DNA of 55,054 nucleotides from Discostella pseudostelligera. Lineage: Eukaryota; Bacillariophyta; Thalassiosirophyceae; Thalassiosirales; Thalassiosiraceae. Under the pieces are notes generated by a model. It ran no database searches and was not told the origin of the DNA. It worked only from the letters and a program-made list of their open reading frames with translations. Shown here piece by piece: positions 32,320 through 43,581 of this stretch (the first letter of the stretch is position 1; each line of letters starts with the position of its first letter). The DNA is taken from positions 1 to 55,054 of the forward strand of contig JALLBK010000055.1 of the NCBI GenBank assembly GCA_036940085.1, written 5' to 3'. The translations under genes were made by a program, and so were the position numbers.

Positions 32320-33917
32320 TTACGTCGGATAATCTGAAGGGGCCATGGAGGGCGGAGCCGTCACATCCACGATGGGTGGAACCCAAGGATCGAGAAATGT
32401 GCCAAACGGAACAGCACAACCTCTTCTCCCACACAGCTTTCTCTCCAGATCACTCGTGTAGTCCTGCCGGGTGCATTTGTAATAGGGAAGAGGGTTGTTG
32501 ATGGGCCTAGCGACACTGCCTCTGTAATGATTGCTGGTGAACGCACAAGTTCGACTGTCCCGGTTGTTGAAGAGTACGTTTTGCATCTGATCCAACTGAT
32601 CCATTGAGATTTGCACTGGAACATCCATAATCCGCCACATCGTTTTACCTGTACACGGTGGTTCCGTCAGAGACCCGGTGTACCCCCAAAAGTGAATCGT
32701 CTTTCGAATATCCCGATGAAAAGGATTCCAGCGCGACAAAACAGGTAATTTCCGATGCCCATCCAGCACTGCGTCGTTTATTGCCGATAGACTCTTCTGA
32801 CGGCAAATCTCCTCATTGATGTCGTATACCTCCTGAAATTCATCAATCAAACGTTGCATGTGCACATTAACCGGATTGCCCACCTTGGCCTCAAACAACC
32901 AAGCAACGGCTACAAATGCCAACTTTACTGGATGAAAGAAATAGTACTGCATCTCGCCATCGAATTGACGGCCACACACAGTATGCTCCGACGGAAATTT
33001 AATATCAATGTTGAGCAAATCCAACGCCTTGGATCCAATAGCTGCAAAGTCGAACGAAGGCGGTATCGTCACGTTTTCTATCCGTCGAGCAACGCGAAGG
33101 TGGAGTTTGTTGGGCAAAATTTGCTTCGACATGTACTGATCAATAAATGTGAAGTCGCCTCCCTAAGCAAATATAAAGACGGAGAACGTGAGAATATATA
33201 TTCTAGCAGTGCAATGGAAAATCGCCAACAGAAACTCAAATAACGTACATTGGGTCGAGTCTCATGGTATTCAAGGCAATGTCTCTCCGGTGCGGTGCAA
33301 ACATCAATCGGACTCTGCATCACCCTTCTATCATTGCATTGATTCGTATCAAATCCAAATTCACTCCAATAACTATTGGAAACATCGACTTGCTCCCACG
33401 CCGATGGACCAAATTGTGATCCCTCGGTGGTGTTGAAGTTGAAATATGAAGCGTTTGCAAGTACTAGTGGCTCAAGGGGTGTCGACAACGTCGGCTTTGC
33501 CGTGGGTGACATGGTTGGGCGATCCGTAGGTGCAGCGGTTGGGTTCTTTGTTGGTCGTTGGGTAATTGGGTTCCTTGTTGGCTTTTGAGTAATCGGGTTG
33601 GAAGTTGGTCTGGAAGTTCTCGGGCTGGAAGTTGGTCTGGAAGTTCTCGGGCTGGAAGTTGGCTTCGTCGTAGTTGCGGTTTGAGGTCTGGGAGTTGGGT
33701 TCGGCGTCGTTGCCGGTGAAGGTTGGCTTGATGTTTCTAACCGACGCAAGTACTCCACTTTCTGGAACGAATGTCCGATTGTAGCATCCCCTCCACCAAT
33801 TCCTCCAACAGAATTCGTTGGCATAGTAGAAGGTGCACCAATGATATGCTCCCAATTCGCCGAAATTAGAAGCAGGGATCCAAATATCAACACTGCAGCG
33901 TTCATTGCAAGGGACAT
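32320..33917 (-). CDS. Secreted alpha-carbonic-anhydrase homologue lacking the zinc ligands (second copy)
   Basis: Exons 33917..33249 and 33162..32320 (minus strand) give 503 residues. The intron sits at the same place as in the partner gene, just before the GG(N/D)F segment, which shows common descent. A signal peptide (MNAAVLIFGSLLLISA) leads into a shorter stalk made of SPRTSRPTS and ITQKPTRNP units; it has Arg/Asn where the partner has Lys/Met. The CA domain has QSPIDVCTAPERHC, FPSEHTVCGRQFDGEMQYYF and YTGSLTEPPC. The same three zinc positions are lost (Asp276, Lys278, Gln295), while Glu282 and the SLT threonine stay. The losses therefore predate the duplication and the fold has been kept since. 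Extracellular or cell-wall location is inferred from signal plus stalk. Confidence 0.87.
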
Positions 33918-34665
33918 GATGTTAATCGTCGTGATGCATCAATGAATATCGCAATCAATCTCCCGATGGCTGGTAAATTATTTTATGAAGGGAGACACCG
34001 TCGTAGTCGACGGCAAGTGCTCCAACACTTGTCGTGGCATCGACGAAGGATACACCGCACCTCCTCCTCCAAACCAGAGAAACGCACGAGGGAAGCACCC
34101 CTGGCTCCAGGCTCTAGATCCCACTGCAGCAAGGTGTGCCGCATCGTTACGAGGTGTGTAGTCGTGAGGAAACCACATGGTACATGGTATTTGTATGCAT
34201 GGACATGAATGTCCCCCATTCATCGTCGTTTTCCTCTCGTCACTCGTCCAAACGCTTGCGAGCAGCAGTTGCGAGCGCTGGTAGACTTCCTCCCCCGCCA
34301 AAATTGAAGATTTGGCGGGAGACAGGATCTCATTTCTCCACGTGGAGCCTCCACGTGGCTTTTCCTACGTAAGCTACGGGCATTTCGTACGGGGGGACGA
34401 TATTCCACGTGTACGTCAATCTGACCATCAATACCAGTCCACATGCCGCCTCCAACACCTCCCAACACCTTCCACCGACTCTCGCTCGGAGACAGAGCAC
34501 GATCTTCTCAAATGATGAACACCAACACCAGTGCTCTGATTAATTAGACGTTAATAACTATGTAAATCATATCATACCATACTATCATTCTGCTCCACAT
34601 CACAGACCACAGACCGTTCACGAGAAGGGAGTAAGGGAGTTCGACGGCAACAAACAACCTGTCCG
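33918..34665. promoter_or_regulatory. Upstream region of the second CA-like gene with facing E2F boxes and G-box palindromes
   Basis: CCCGCCAAA (34294..34302) and TTTGGCGGG (34311..34319) form an inverted repeat with an 8-base spacer. CTCCACGTGGAG (34336..34347) is a perfect 12-base palindrome, CCACGTGGC follows at 34351, and TTCCACGTGTACGT lies near 34404. No coding region is supported. The stop of the gene at 34666 lies just beyond, so this space serves the minus-strand CA-like gene, or both strands. Confidence 0.55.
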
Positions 34666-35688
34666 TTAAACGTCAACGCACATCCATTTCCCGCTCCTTG
34701 TCTTTGACCGCATTAGTCTTGTCGTCCTCGTTGCTGCCTTAATCGGTGTAGTATAGATGGGTTCATACTGGTCGCGACCTCTTCTCCGGCTCCTAGCAGC
34801 GGGAGACTTGCTCCTCACCCGAGGGTATCTCGTCTCGGTTCCAATCCTAGACCGACGTCTCCCAGAGTAAGACCGAGGATTCGAACGATTACCTCCACCG
34901 CAATCGACATCCCGAAAAGATTTCGTTTTCTTCGCGTTCAACAAATCACATGCCATGGCAAAGGCCAACAAGATGATGGGAACCACAAGACCGGATGGAT
35001 ACGGATACGTGATGATATTATCGATGACAGCGGTGTACTCGGAGGTATTCCTACGTTTTCCCTCCTTAGACCACGAGTACTCCCGCCGCGGGTTAGAGAT
35101 ACCAGCCTTGGCTGCCATGGAGCCAGAGTTAGAGGGAAACTTCCAGACTTGATTGATGACATCTTCCGCGCTCTCCTTTCCAGCATTGTCGTCAGCTATC
35201 GGCCCATCATGATACGTGAGAATTCTTCCCTCCTCAGACCGCGAGTACTTCCGCCGCGAGTTAGTGATACCAGCCTTGGCAGCCATGGAGCTATTGATAG
35301 AGGGAAACTTCCAGACAAGGATGACATCTTTTGCGCTCTCCTTTCCAACATTGTCGGCAGCTATCGGCCCATCATGATACGTGACAAATTTCAAACACGA
35401 GGGAGAGATTCCGAAACCACTGATGCCGTAGAAACAACTCCGAGGCGTGGTAGTTGAGCAACATAGCGGAGCGAGCGGTGGCGTCGTCGTGTAGTTGAAA
35501 GACAAACTGGAAGGTAGCGTTGCTTGCTCGGTTCCCCACCCAACGTTGCCGTTATCCCCAACGACGGAGCCAATATTCGACTGTGTTGAATCTCTATTTC
35601 CACCATCCGGAAATATCATTGCGATGGGCACTTCGCCAACCCGTAGCGACAGTGCCACAAGAAGTGTGTTTATCGTGTCGATCCTCAT
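34666..35688 (-). CDS. Unknown single-span membrane protein with a duplicated 56-residue unit and basic tail
   Basis: A 340-residue product I do not recognise. It has a mildly hydrophobic start (MRIDTINTLLVALSLRVG), possibly a signal peptide, then a Thr/Pro/Cys segment. Two tandem units follow, each with TYHDGPIA, a KESA(K/E)DVI motif, VWKFPS, SMAAKAGI and a YS(R/W)S(E/K)EG end. After them comes one clear membrane span (SGLVVPIILLAFAMACDLL) and an Arg-rich tail (YSGRRRSRIG, KSPAARSRRRGRDQ). If the start is a signal peptide, the duplicated units face the lumen or outside and the basic tail faces the cytosol. No intron. It lies between the second CA-like gene and the PP2C gene. Confidence 0.65.
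   Translation of the reverse strand: MRIDTINTLLVALSLRVGEVPIAMIFPDGGNRDSTQSNIGSVVGDNGNVGWGTEQATLPSSLSFNYTTTPPLAPLCCSTTTPRSCFYGISGFGISPSCLKFVTYHDGPIAADNVGKESAKDVILVWKFPSINSSMAAKAGITNSRRKYSRSEEGRILTYHDGPIADDNAGKESAEDVINQVWKFPSNSGSMAAKAGISNPRREYSWSKEGKRRNTSEYTAVIDNIITYPYPSGLVVPIILLAFAMACDLLNAKKTKSFRDVDCGGGNRSNPRSYSGRRRSRIGTETRYPRVRSKSPAARSRRRGRDQYEPIYTTPIKAATRTTRLMRSKTRSGKWMCVDV
35050..35384 (-). repeat. 168-bp tandem duplication inside the unknown membrane protein gene
   Basis: The block beginning CCCTCCTTAGACC at 35060 recurs as CCCTCCTCAGACC at 35228, a period of 168 bases or 56 codons. The copies differ by scattered substitutions and one three-base length change near 35150/35317, so both stayed in frame. 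Confidence 0.8.
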
Positions 35689-36338
35689 GTTTCGTTAGCA
35701 AGTACTCCTAGACGAAGACGACGGTCGAGAGCGATGTCGGAAAAAGTGGTGGAAGGGTGCGATCGATTGAAACTCCTTGTCATCTCCCAACACCCCACAC
35801 CCAACCCCAAGTGCATTGCGCTCACGACATGACTTGAAACCCATCATCGCTGCCGACGGCCGAGGCCATGTCATGGTCGTGGTGATCATGGTCGATGATG
35901 TTTGACGCGCGCGACTTTCAGCGCCAAATTTTCCGATCTTTTAGCGCCAAAAGAATCTTCTTTACTGATTCCTGAGACAAGTGTAACAGCGTACTCCGGA
36001 TAGTTGACGGACAGACTGAAACATGTGATTCACCGTCGACGGACAGGATTAGCGATACCGTGCGAAGTGCGGTCTGGCTTTGATCGGAACACCAACGCAC
36101 AAAGCACCGGCACCGGCACCGCGTACCGTACGATACCGCGTGACCATGGAGAATGCATGTCAGTAGTAAAATTATGGCTGGCAGGCAAATCATATCCATT
36201 AGGAGTACTTATTAATCAATAGATTCCATTACAGAAAGAGATTGAAGCTGAAAGCCTAGTCCCCGTGATTTTCTGGGTAATTCTCTAGAGCAATTGCGCC
36301 AGTAAACTTGTGCATTCGGAACGGAGGTATGTACGTGA
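35689..36338. promoter_or_regulatory. Divergent region with two GCGCCAAA boxes
   Basis: TTTCAGCGCCAAATTTT at about 35917 and TTTTAGCGCCAAAAG at about 35939 are a spaced pair of E2F-like sites of the GCGCCAAA form, unlike the CCCGCCAAA form elsewhere in the window. They lie between the unknown membrane protein gene and the PP2C gene. A GACGGACAG-type repeat near 36007 and 36039 flanks them. No gene is supported. Confidence 0.45.
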
Positions 36339-39300
36339 ATGTTGAATGTAGCCATGTCTTCGACACATGACAGCGGCAGTGGGGGGCTGTTGGCCGATGA
36401 TGATGATCTGCCGCATCTACCGACCAGCGAATGGACATCGTCGCAACAGCGGACAAACGATAGTGAACAACGGCAGGATCATAATCTACCGGGAATTCTA
36501 TCAATGAACCATCACCATGAAATGGGGGAGAACTTAATTTCACCTATGCACCAAATCCCAGCGCAACCCGTGGATGCTTATTTTCAACCTCCTGGGGATG
36601 GTGGCAGCAATATCAATACCAACCGGAATGGAGATATCAATGTGGATAACATCTTTGCAAGCATGTCGGAAGAAGAGAACATCTTCAATCAAGCTCCTAC
36701 CATTTACAATACTATGAATAGCAATAGTATTTTTCACAATTTTTCCAACATGAACCGAGATAATAATACGTTGGAGCAGCAGCGAATTACATTGCCTTCC
36801 ACAATTATGGATCAAATTCCAATCCGAAAATACAGTGATTGTACCAACAATTTTTCTGGGGGAAAGGCCCCAATAGCAAGGGCCCGGAATGCAGTTCCAC
36901 CAATTGCACCAAATAGTGATACTCGAAGTAATATGCAACGACTCTCGAGGTTGAGAAGTGATGGTGAAGTATTATCTAAGTCAGTGGGCACTACCTCTTT
37001 TTTCCCGAGATTGGGGGATAGTAACATGAACGAAAGGTACGATAATGTTGTGTTTGCGATATGCTGAGGCTGGGTGTAAAAAATGTGTGAATCTCGACGC
37101 CTCACCATTGTTGTTCTTACTATTTCATTATTGCAGTGATTCGAATCCAGCCCCCACCATTCGACATGCAGGCTACCTCTTGAAAAGGTCGAATATGCCC
37201 TACACTATGCCCGCGGATTCGAATGATAGCAGTAGCATTATGCCCACTTCCTTAACTGCATCATCAGTTACCGACGCAGGTAGGCTAATTGTCGATCCAG
37301 TGCGAGCAATTGCTCCATTGCCGGATTTGGGCGACGACGTGGGTGATGATTTTGGTAGACTACTTCCGATGCCTCTTGTGACTAGTCAATGTGCTTTAGA
37401 TAGGGAAGAAAATACGGGTGGCGACAATTTGACAATGCTCAATTTGGAGGGGAGATCGGAGAATGCTCATCGGTCATTCACCGAAGTCTCAGCTGCCAGT
37501 TGGAATTTCGTAGACACAACACCAAATACTTCCGACGAAGCATGTATTGAATCAAGAGATGAGATCTGCTTTTGTTCTCCAATCGTTGAGTTCATTAAGC
37601 AGATGTTCAAAATGAAACAACCGAGCACAGTCGTTGTAAGCCATGTCACCACCGATAAATTGACCCAGGAAAGCCGATTGGTTCAGCGGTTACCTTCCAC
37701 ATCTTCCGAAAGCACGCGGCCGATACCCATAATACAACAAAAAATGTCACCGCCAAACGCGTCAACCATCAACCAGTACAATATGCCATTGAAACCGCCT
37801 GCACGAAGTGACCCGGTGCCCATATTACCATCAGCTGGAGACCAAAAGGTGAAAATTCTCCCCAGAAATTTGTCCAGTACTTTCACCACAAGAACATCTG
37901 CATCGCTGGCGAGGCCTCTTTCTTCATCAAAAAGTATGAGCGTGCTCCCAAACAAGGACAGTCTACTACCACCACCACCCGATTATATTGATCCAAAAGA
38001 TGGTCACATCTGGCGATCGAAATACTGCATATTAGAAGAAGGAATTTTATATTTTTACCGCACCGCAGCAGAGGGAGAGTCGGCTGAGGCTGAAGCCGAG
38101 CGATATGAAAGTAGATTGTACAGCGAAGAGTTGGAAGACATCGTTTTATGTGAAGACATAGTGATATCATCTCCATCTAGAAACTCTGGCGGAAGAGCTG
38201 CGGATGTTCTTCCTGCTCCTGACAGTAGGATCAGTCGAGACATCTATGACCTATCAAAATCTCCTATGCCACGAAGTAAGTCCAATCTGTTCGCCTTTAG
38301 ACAGGGTAGCAACACTGGTGTCTTCACATCAAGTGTCGGAGGAAGTAGTAGACCTAGCCTGCCCCATTCCAACTCAACAAGCACATTTCATAACGAACCA
38401 GATGTTTTATGGGAAAAGCGGGTAGCCTTAAATTGCGTCGGTGCTGTAAGGAGTTCAGAACAGGAGCATGGCACGAATGCCTTTGAATTGATAGCCCATG
38501 ACGTGGGGTCAGAAGGCCAATATGACGGTCGTAGCGATGTCGGTACAAGAAAAAGCACTTGCCGAGGAGAGGGGGTGAAATATGACATCAACAATCGCTT
38601 GATATTACGCGCAGGCAGTTCAGACGAACGGAACGACTGGATGTTTCAGTTTCATAGGTCGCTTACGTCGATTTTGATGCAGAAAATTGTCAAGTCTGTT
38701 GGAAATGGTAGCAATTCATTCACTGGCCGTGGTAACCTTCCGTTTGGAGCGAGGCCTGATTCTCCCATTTGCAGCGGTCAATATCATCGACGTCTTCCAA
38801 GTGGTGGCGCTCCCGACAACCGAGGATCCATATCGTCCCCTTTTGTTGCTATATCGTCCTTCGCGTCGAGTCCGAATAATGGAAACAACTCATTTGGTGG
38901 AAATTCTTTCTCTTCAAACTTTGTCGGGTCATTATCTCATGGCCACGGTAGGAATGCCTTATATCGGCGCCAAGTTCGCGATGGTAAGAGTGTCGGTGGC
39001 AGCTCGTCTGCATTGTCTCCGCTACCAACACCAGCTGGAACACCTCGTGGGGGTTCTTCTCCAATTGATGCCAACAATTCGACGCCCAATTTGGTGATAC
39101 AGTCGGATTCTTCTGCAACGAAAAGGAAAGTTGATTTGATCTGTCTTCGGGAATTGAGGCAAGGAGGGACGAAGGAAGACGTTAATTTACAAGATTCTCC
39201 CACAATTGAGGCACCGAAAAAGTATGTTCCACCTCATATGAGGAAAAAACTACTTCATGAGAGCAATGATGATACGGCTGCAACTAAAAATATCGAGGAA

Positions 39301-41005
39301 CAAGTTCCCCTGAATTACGAGAAGAAGGAGCGACGCAATACATTGCCAAACATAAATTCTTCAGAGGAATCTGGAAATGAATCGCTTTCTGATTCAGCAT
39401 TTTCTGCTGCTTCCAGCTCGCTGAGCATACAATTGGAAGACATGGTTGAATCATTTTCAGTATCAATCAATGTCCGGCTGGGTGGTTGTGCAGATCCAAC
39501 TGTTGTCGTTGGCTCCATCATTGATGATTTCTACATAGATAGGAAGGCTTCCGTTGTTGGCAATGCCCGGCTTGAGGCGTACGGTGGTACTGGTGGTGGA
39601 TATTTTTCTCTACCATCCAGTGATCGCAGGCATCAGTACAGGACCGAGAAAGGCCTGCATACGTCAGAATCAAAATCTACCCGCTCGGTATTAAAATGGG
39701 AAGTGGGCGCATCGTCCGAATGTGGTGTGCGAAATACAAACGAAGACTCATACGTCGTAATTAACAACTTGGATGAGCTCATACAGTCTCAGGGGTTGGT
39801 TTCCTTCAGCCAACAGGACTTGGGTCAGACGAAGCAGCAAAGTCTGTATGCTATTTTCGATGGGCATGTTGGGAATCAGGCGGCGAGGTGAGAAATGAAA
39901 CGTCTTTGCCTGAAAATGCTGCATTGCTTTTGTTCCCTGCTCGAACTCATGTTTATGTCCGTCCCATAGGTTTTCTGCGGAGATGTTTCCTGATATTCTG
40001 ATGGAGGAACAAAGTTCATTGGCGAGCAGAGACTCAGCTTGCCTCAGTTCCATTGAAGAACGCACAGACACCGTCTTGCGTGAAGCTTTTAGTCGATTGG
40101 ATCGAGAGTTTTGCAGTCTATGCACCAAAGATGGGAGAGATTGGGACTGTGGCTCGACTGCATTGGTGGCGCTCATTGTCGATGATGTTGTTTCTTTAGC
40201 CAACCTAGGAGATTGTCGAGGGGTGGTCTGCCGTCTTGTATCAGATGATGCTGGCGCTGACGAGGACGATGGTTGGGAAGCACTTGATGGCCACGAAGAC
40301 GATTCTTCATGCGATAGGGCCAATGGATGGGGCAATGGACGTATCTCAACGAGAGGACAGTTCATATGGAAAGAAATGACAAGCACGCACAGTCCATTGT
40401 TCGAAGAAGAGCGCGCTCGCATAGACGAGGCAAATGGTTGGGTTATTCACGAAACTGAAATCCCCATTAGTCAGCTTCATCGAATGGACATTTTTGATAA
40501 AGATGTTGTGGAGATAGTAAAACGATGCTTTGCGGACCGAATGAAGCAGCATAGATCGGATCCGGTGAGACAGATCCAGATAGCTCGAACCTGTGGTGAT
40601 TTGGCCGTGAGTAGAGCCATTGGTGATAGAGACTTCAAGGCAGCGTACAATATGCCCTCAGACAAAATACTTGGGACGTCTTGGGAAGGCCCTTTGGTAT
40701 TCATCTACCCCGACGGTCATTCTGGACGGTTCAGAGGGGATATTGTGAGCAATGTTCCAGACATACAGTTTTTCAAGGTTCGGAAAGAACCCACAATTTT
40801 GATCATGGCTTGTGACGGCCTATGGGATGTTATGGATGGCGATGATGCTGTTCGAATTGCTACGGATTTGCTGTTTGACAAAAAGCTAAGTGCAAAAGAT
40901 GGGGCAGCGCGTCTCGCAGAGCTTGCTCAACATTTGGGCTCATCTGACAATATCACTGTCATTTTGATCCGCTTTTACTGGGAGGATGAGGACAGCAATG
41001 ACTAA
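36339..41005 (+). CDS. PP2C-family Ser/Thr phosphatase with PH-like region and long disordered N-terminus
   Basis: Exons 36339..37036, 37137..39887 and 39970..41005 give 1494 residues; a start at the second ATG (36354) is equally possible. Residues 1-500 are Asn/Ser-rich, with a HAGYLLKRSN start resembling PH strand 1. A PH-like core lies at about 510-750: IWRSKYCILEEGILYFYR, then a loop, WEKRVALNCVGAV and DERNDWMFQFHRSL. The catalytic PP2C domain (1085-1494) has all metal-binding motifs: RNTNEDSYVV, YAIFDGHVGNQAAR, DCGSTALVAL, LANLGDCRG, TCGDLAVSRAIGD, ACDGLWDVM and SSDNITVIL, so it should be active with Mn/Mg. A KKYVPPHMRKKL motif lies at about 930. PH plus PP2C suggests a membrane- or lipid-directed phosphatase (inference). 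Confidence 0.88.
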
Positions 41006-41078
41006 GTAGCAATTTCAGCGGTCGCTTGGCTTGTTTTAATATAGCAAAGATTTGTACATCTGATTTGACTTTGTTATC

Positions 41079-42995
41079 CTATGACCCTGTTATCATTATC
41101 TTCCATTTCATCAAATTTTCGGGATTGTGGAAGCAGAAGATTGCTAGTCCGATCAAAATGGGTACCTCCACAATTGGTAGAATGCGCTTCAATTGGTCCC
41201 ATACGAGCGGAACTTTGCCAATACATCTAAACATAAATATTTTCCTCTCATCAAATGGTGGATGAGCCACCCAAACAGTCGGATCGTATCGGGAGGTGCT
41301 TTTGTTGTTGCTCGTTAATGTTCCACGGTAGTGGCTAAAGAAATCGAAGCCATGCTTACCGTTATAGGCACCGATCCCTGAAGTGCCCACTCCTCCAAAT
41401 GGTTGGTAGTAGTTTGCAGCTTGTTTGATCAAGTCATTTATTCCACATGTTCCGGATGGCACCGCTTCCATAATTTTTCGTTGTTCGTCCTTGGATTGAC
41501 TAAAAATGTACAGCGCCAGCGGATGTTCCGCCTTTGATGTGTAGTGATGATTGACAAAGTGAATACCATCGTCAACGCTCGGGACAGTAATTATGGCAAG
41601 AATGGGACCAAAGATCTCCTCTTTCATAATTGTCGAATTGGCAGTAGCCTCAACAATGGTCGGTGCAACGAATCTCTTCTTTACATTGTGAAGTTCACCA
41701 CCGTAAATAACTTTGCAGGTAGAATCAATGAGGTTAACAACTCGTTCGGCATGTTGCACAGTTATCATTTTTCCCACATCTCCACCACCACTACCGTGGG
41801 AGTAACTAGACATGGGATACATTCGATCCATCGCACTGAACAATTCATTGATAAATTCTTCCTTGACACACTCTTCTACCAACACCTGATCGAAATGAAG
41901 ACAAGCAGCAACATGCACTCTCGTAAGTTTTGATTGAGATAATAAAAACACTCACAAAAGAAGGAGAATGATATCACGTACATATTCAGGACAGACGCAC
42001 ATCTGCCCAGCATTCCCCGTAATCTTGCCCCAAGCAATCCTCATTGCCGCCGAGGGTAGATGAGCATTCCGTGTAACAAACACTGGATTTTTTCCACCAA
42101 GTTCCAGCAGTACGGGTGTTAAATGCTTCGCGGCTGCCAATGCCACCTTCCTACCCACGGTAATTCCCCCCGTGTAGGAAATGACATCGACTCTTTGTTC
42201 CAATAATTCAGTGGCTTCGTCGGCACCTCCAATAACTACCTTGACTACACGGTCATCCACATACTTTCCACAAGTTAGTAAGTGTGATAGTAACTTGGTA
42301 CAATGCACGCATCGTTCGGACATTTTCACAATACAGACATTGCCTGCACACAATGCGTCCATTAATGGATTGAGAGTTAATTGAATTGGTAAATTCCATG
42401 GAGTGATAATCGTAACCACACCACGAGGAATGGGCTCCACTGTGGAATAGACGGGGATGTTCAAATTCATTGGAAATGGTGTGGGTGTATGTTGAGATTT
42501 CATCCATGACCGTAGATTGGATTGGGCGTAGCGAGATCGACTAATGACATGACTTAGTTCAAATGCCTCGGCATACATAGCACCTTGGCATAAATCTTGT
42601 GAGATGGCATGGGAGAGTGCATCGGTGTTCTCGCGTATTAGCCTCTCGATGCCACGGAGTTGAGATATTCGAAATTCGTACGAGTGGGTGATGCGAGTGT
42701 GGTAGGTTTGGTGAGCGACATTGACGAGGGGGGCAATGGATGATATGGGAGTATACATGAGCAACGACGACGACGACGACGCTTCAGCCGCATCGTCGCT
42801 GCAGGAGCTCTTGTCGTTGATATTGTTCATGTCAGAAAATTGGCGGGTCGAAGGGGTAGATAGATGCTTCACACGCCCACCGAACAATGAGCGATTGATC
42901 CTGTGCTGCAGTGGTAGATTTTGTTGCTTGCCATAGCGGCAGAAAGCTATGGTCAACTGAGCCACAGAGCTGAAGGGGATCATGGTCATGGTCAT
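41079..42995 (-). CDS. ALDH3-type (fatty) aldehyde dehydrogenase with C-terminal hydrophobic tail
   Basis: Exons 42995..41982 and 41885..41079 (minus strand) give 606 residues. The ALDH core is intact: ITPWNLPIQLTLNP at the NAD site, the SYTGGITVGRKV loop, catalytic Glu in LLELGGKNPVFV, catalytic Cys in NAGQMCVCPEY, KEEIFGPILAI, and QPFGGVGTSGIGAYNGKHGF. The last motif and the absence of the longer ALDH1 spacing point to class 3. The C-terminus has a hydrophobic segment (VEVPILIGLAIFCF), like the membrane tail of fatty aldehyde dehydrogenase. The first 85 residues, Arg- and Ser-rich, are extra and could be an organelle presequence. It would oxidise lipid-derived aldehydes to acids with NAD(P). 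The start reads ATGACCATGACCATG, giving three possible starts. Confidence 0.9.
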
Positions 42996-43581
42996 TCAGA
43001 AAGATTCCGAAGTTCCTCCCGCTCCCGCCAAAAATGGCATGATATGGGTGTGAGGATATGGCGGGAAACCCGCTAATTCAAACCTCCTACACGTGACAGT
43101 GCAGCCTACACGTGGCATGTTTGCGCTTCATGCTTCCCGGCCGGAGAGAAGATGTCAACAAGTCGAAGTCGAGTTTGATCTGGTCTATCTATGTGTCCGC
43201 ATATCATTTGAACATTTGCTTTGCAGGTAAGTGAAAGTAGAATAGATATTGCGCAGCCTATTGATAAATGAGAGGCAAGAGAGATTTGCGCAAAAGTTTT
43301 GCCGTCCCAATACATTTTGCATCCGAGGAAGAGAGTAGGCCATCCATTAACACAGTTTCAACAATCATGACATGTAATTTAGATGGTATCCTGCGTTTTA
43401 TTCAGCATTTTGCTTCGCCCCTCCTGAAAAGCCCATTCATATCCATCACTGCCAACACTGCCGTGAACAATCTACCCACAAATAATGTCACAATCCCCTT
43501 GGAGATTGAAGTGACCAATGCAAAATGCAATCGGCAAGTAAGAAATCAGAGGTGGGCCAAAAGTAAGGGCACGCATTCAGG
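42996..43581. promoter_or_regulatory. Promoter region of the aldehyde dehydrogenase gene
   Basis: CTCCCGCCAAAAATGG at 43022 and ATGGCGGGAAACCCGC near 43059 are facing E2F-like boxes. ACACGTGACAG (about 43089) and ACACGTGGCATG (about 43108) follow. A 105-codon open frame at 43268..43585, running into the end of the MATE gene on the other strand, has no domain and I do not call it. Confidence 0.45.
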
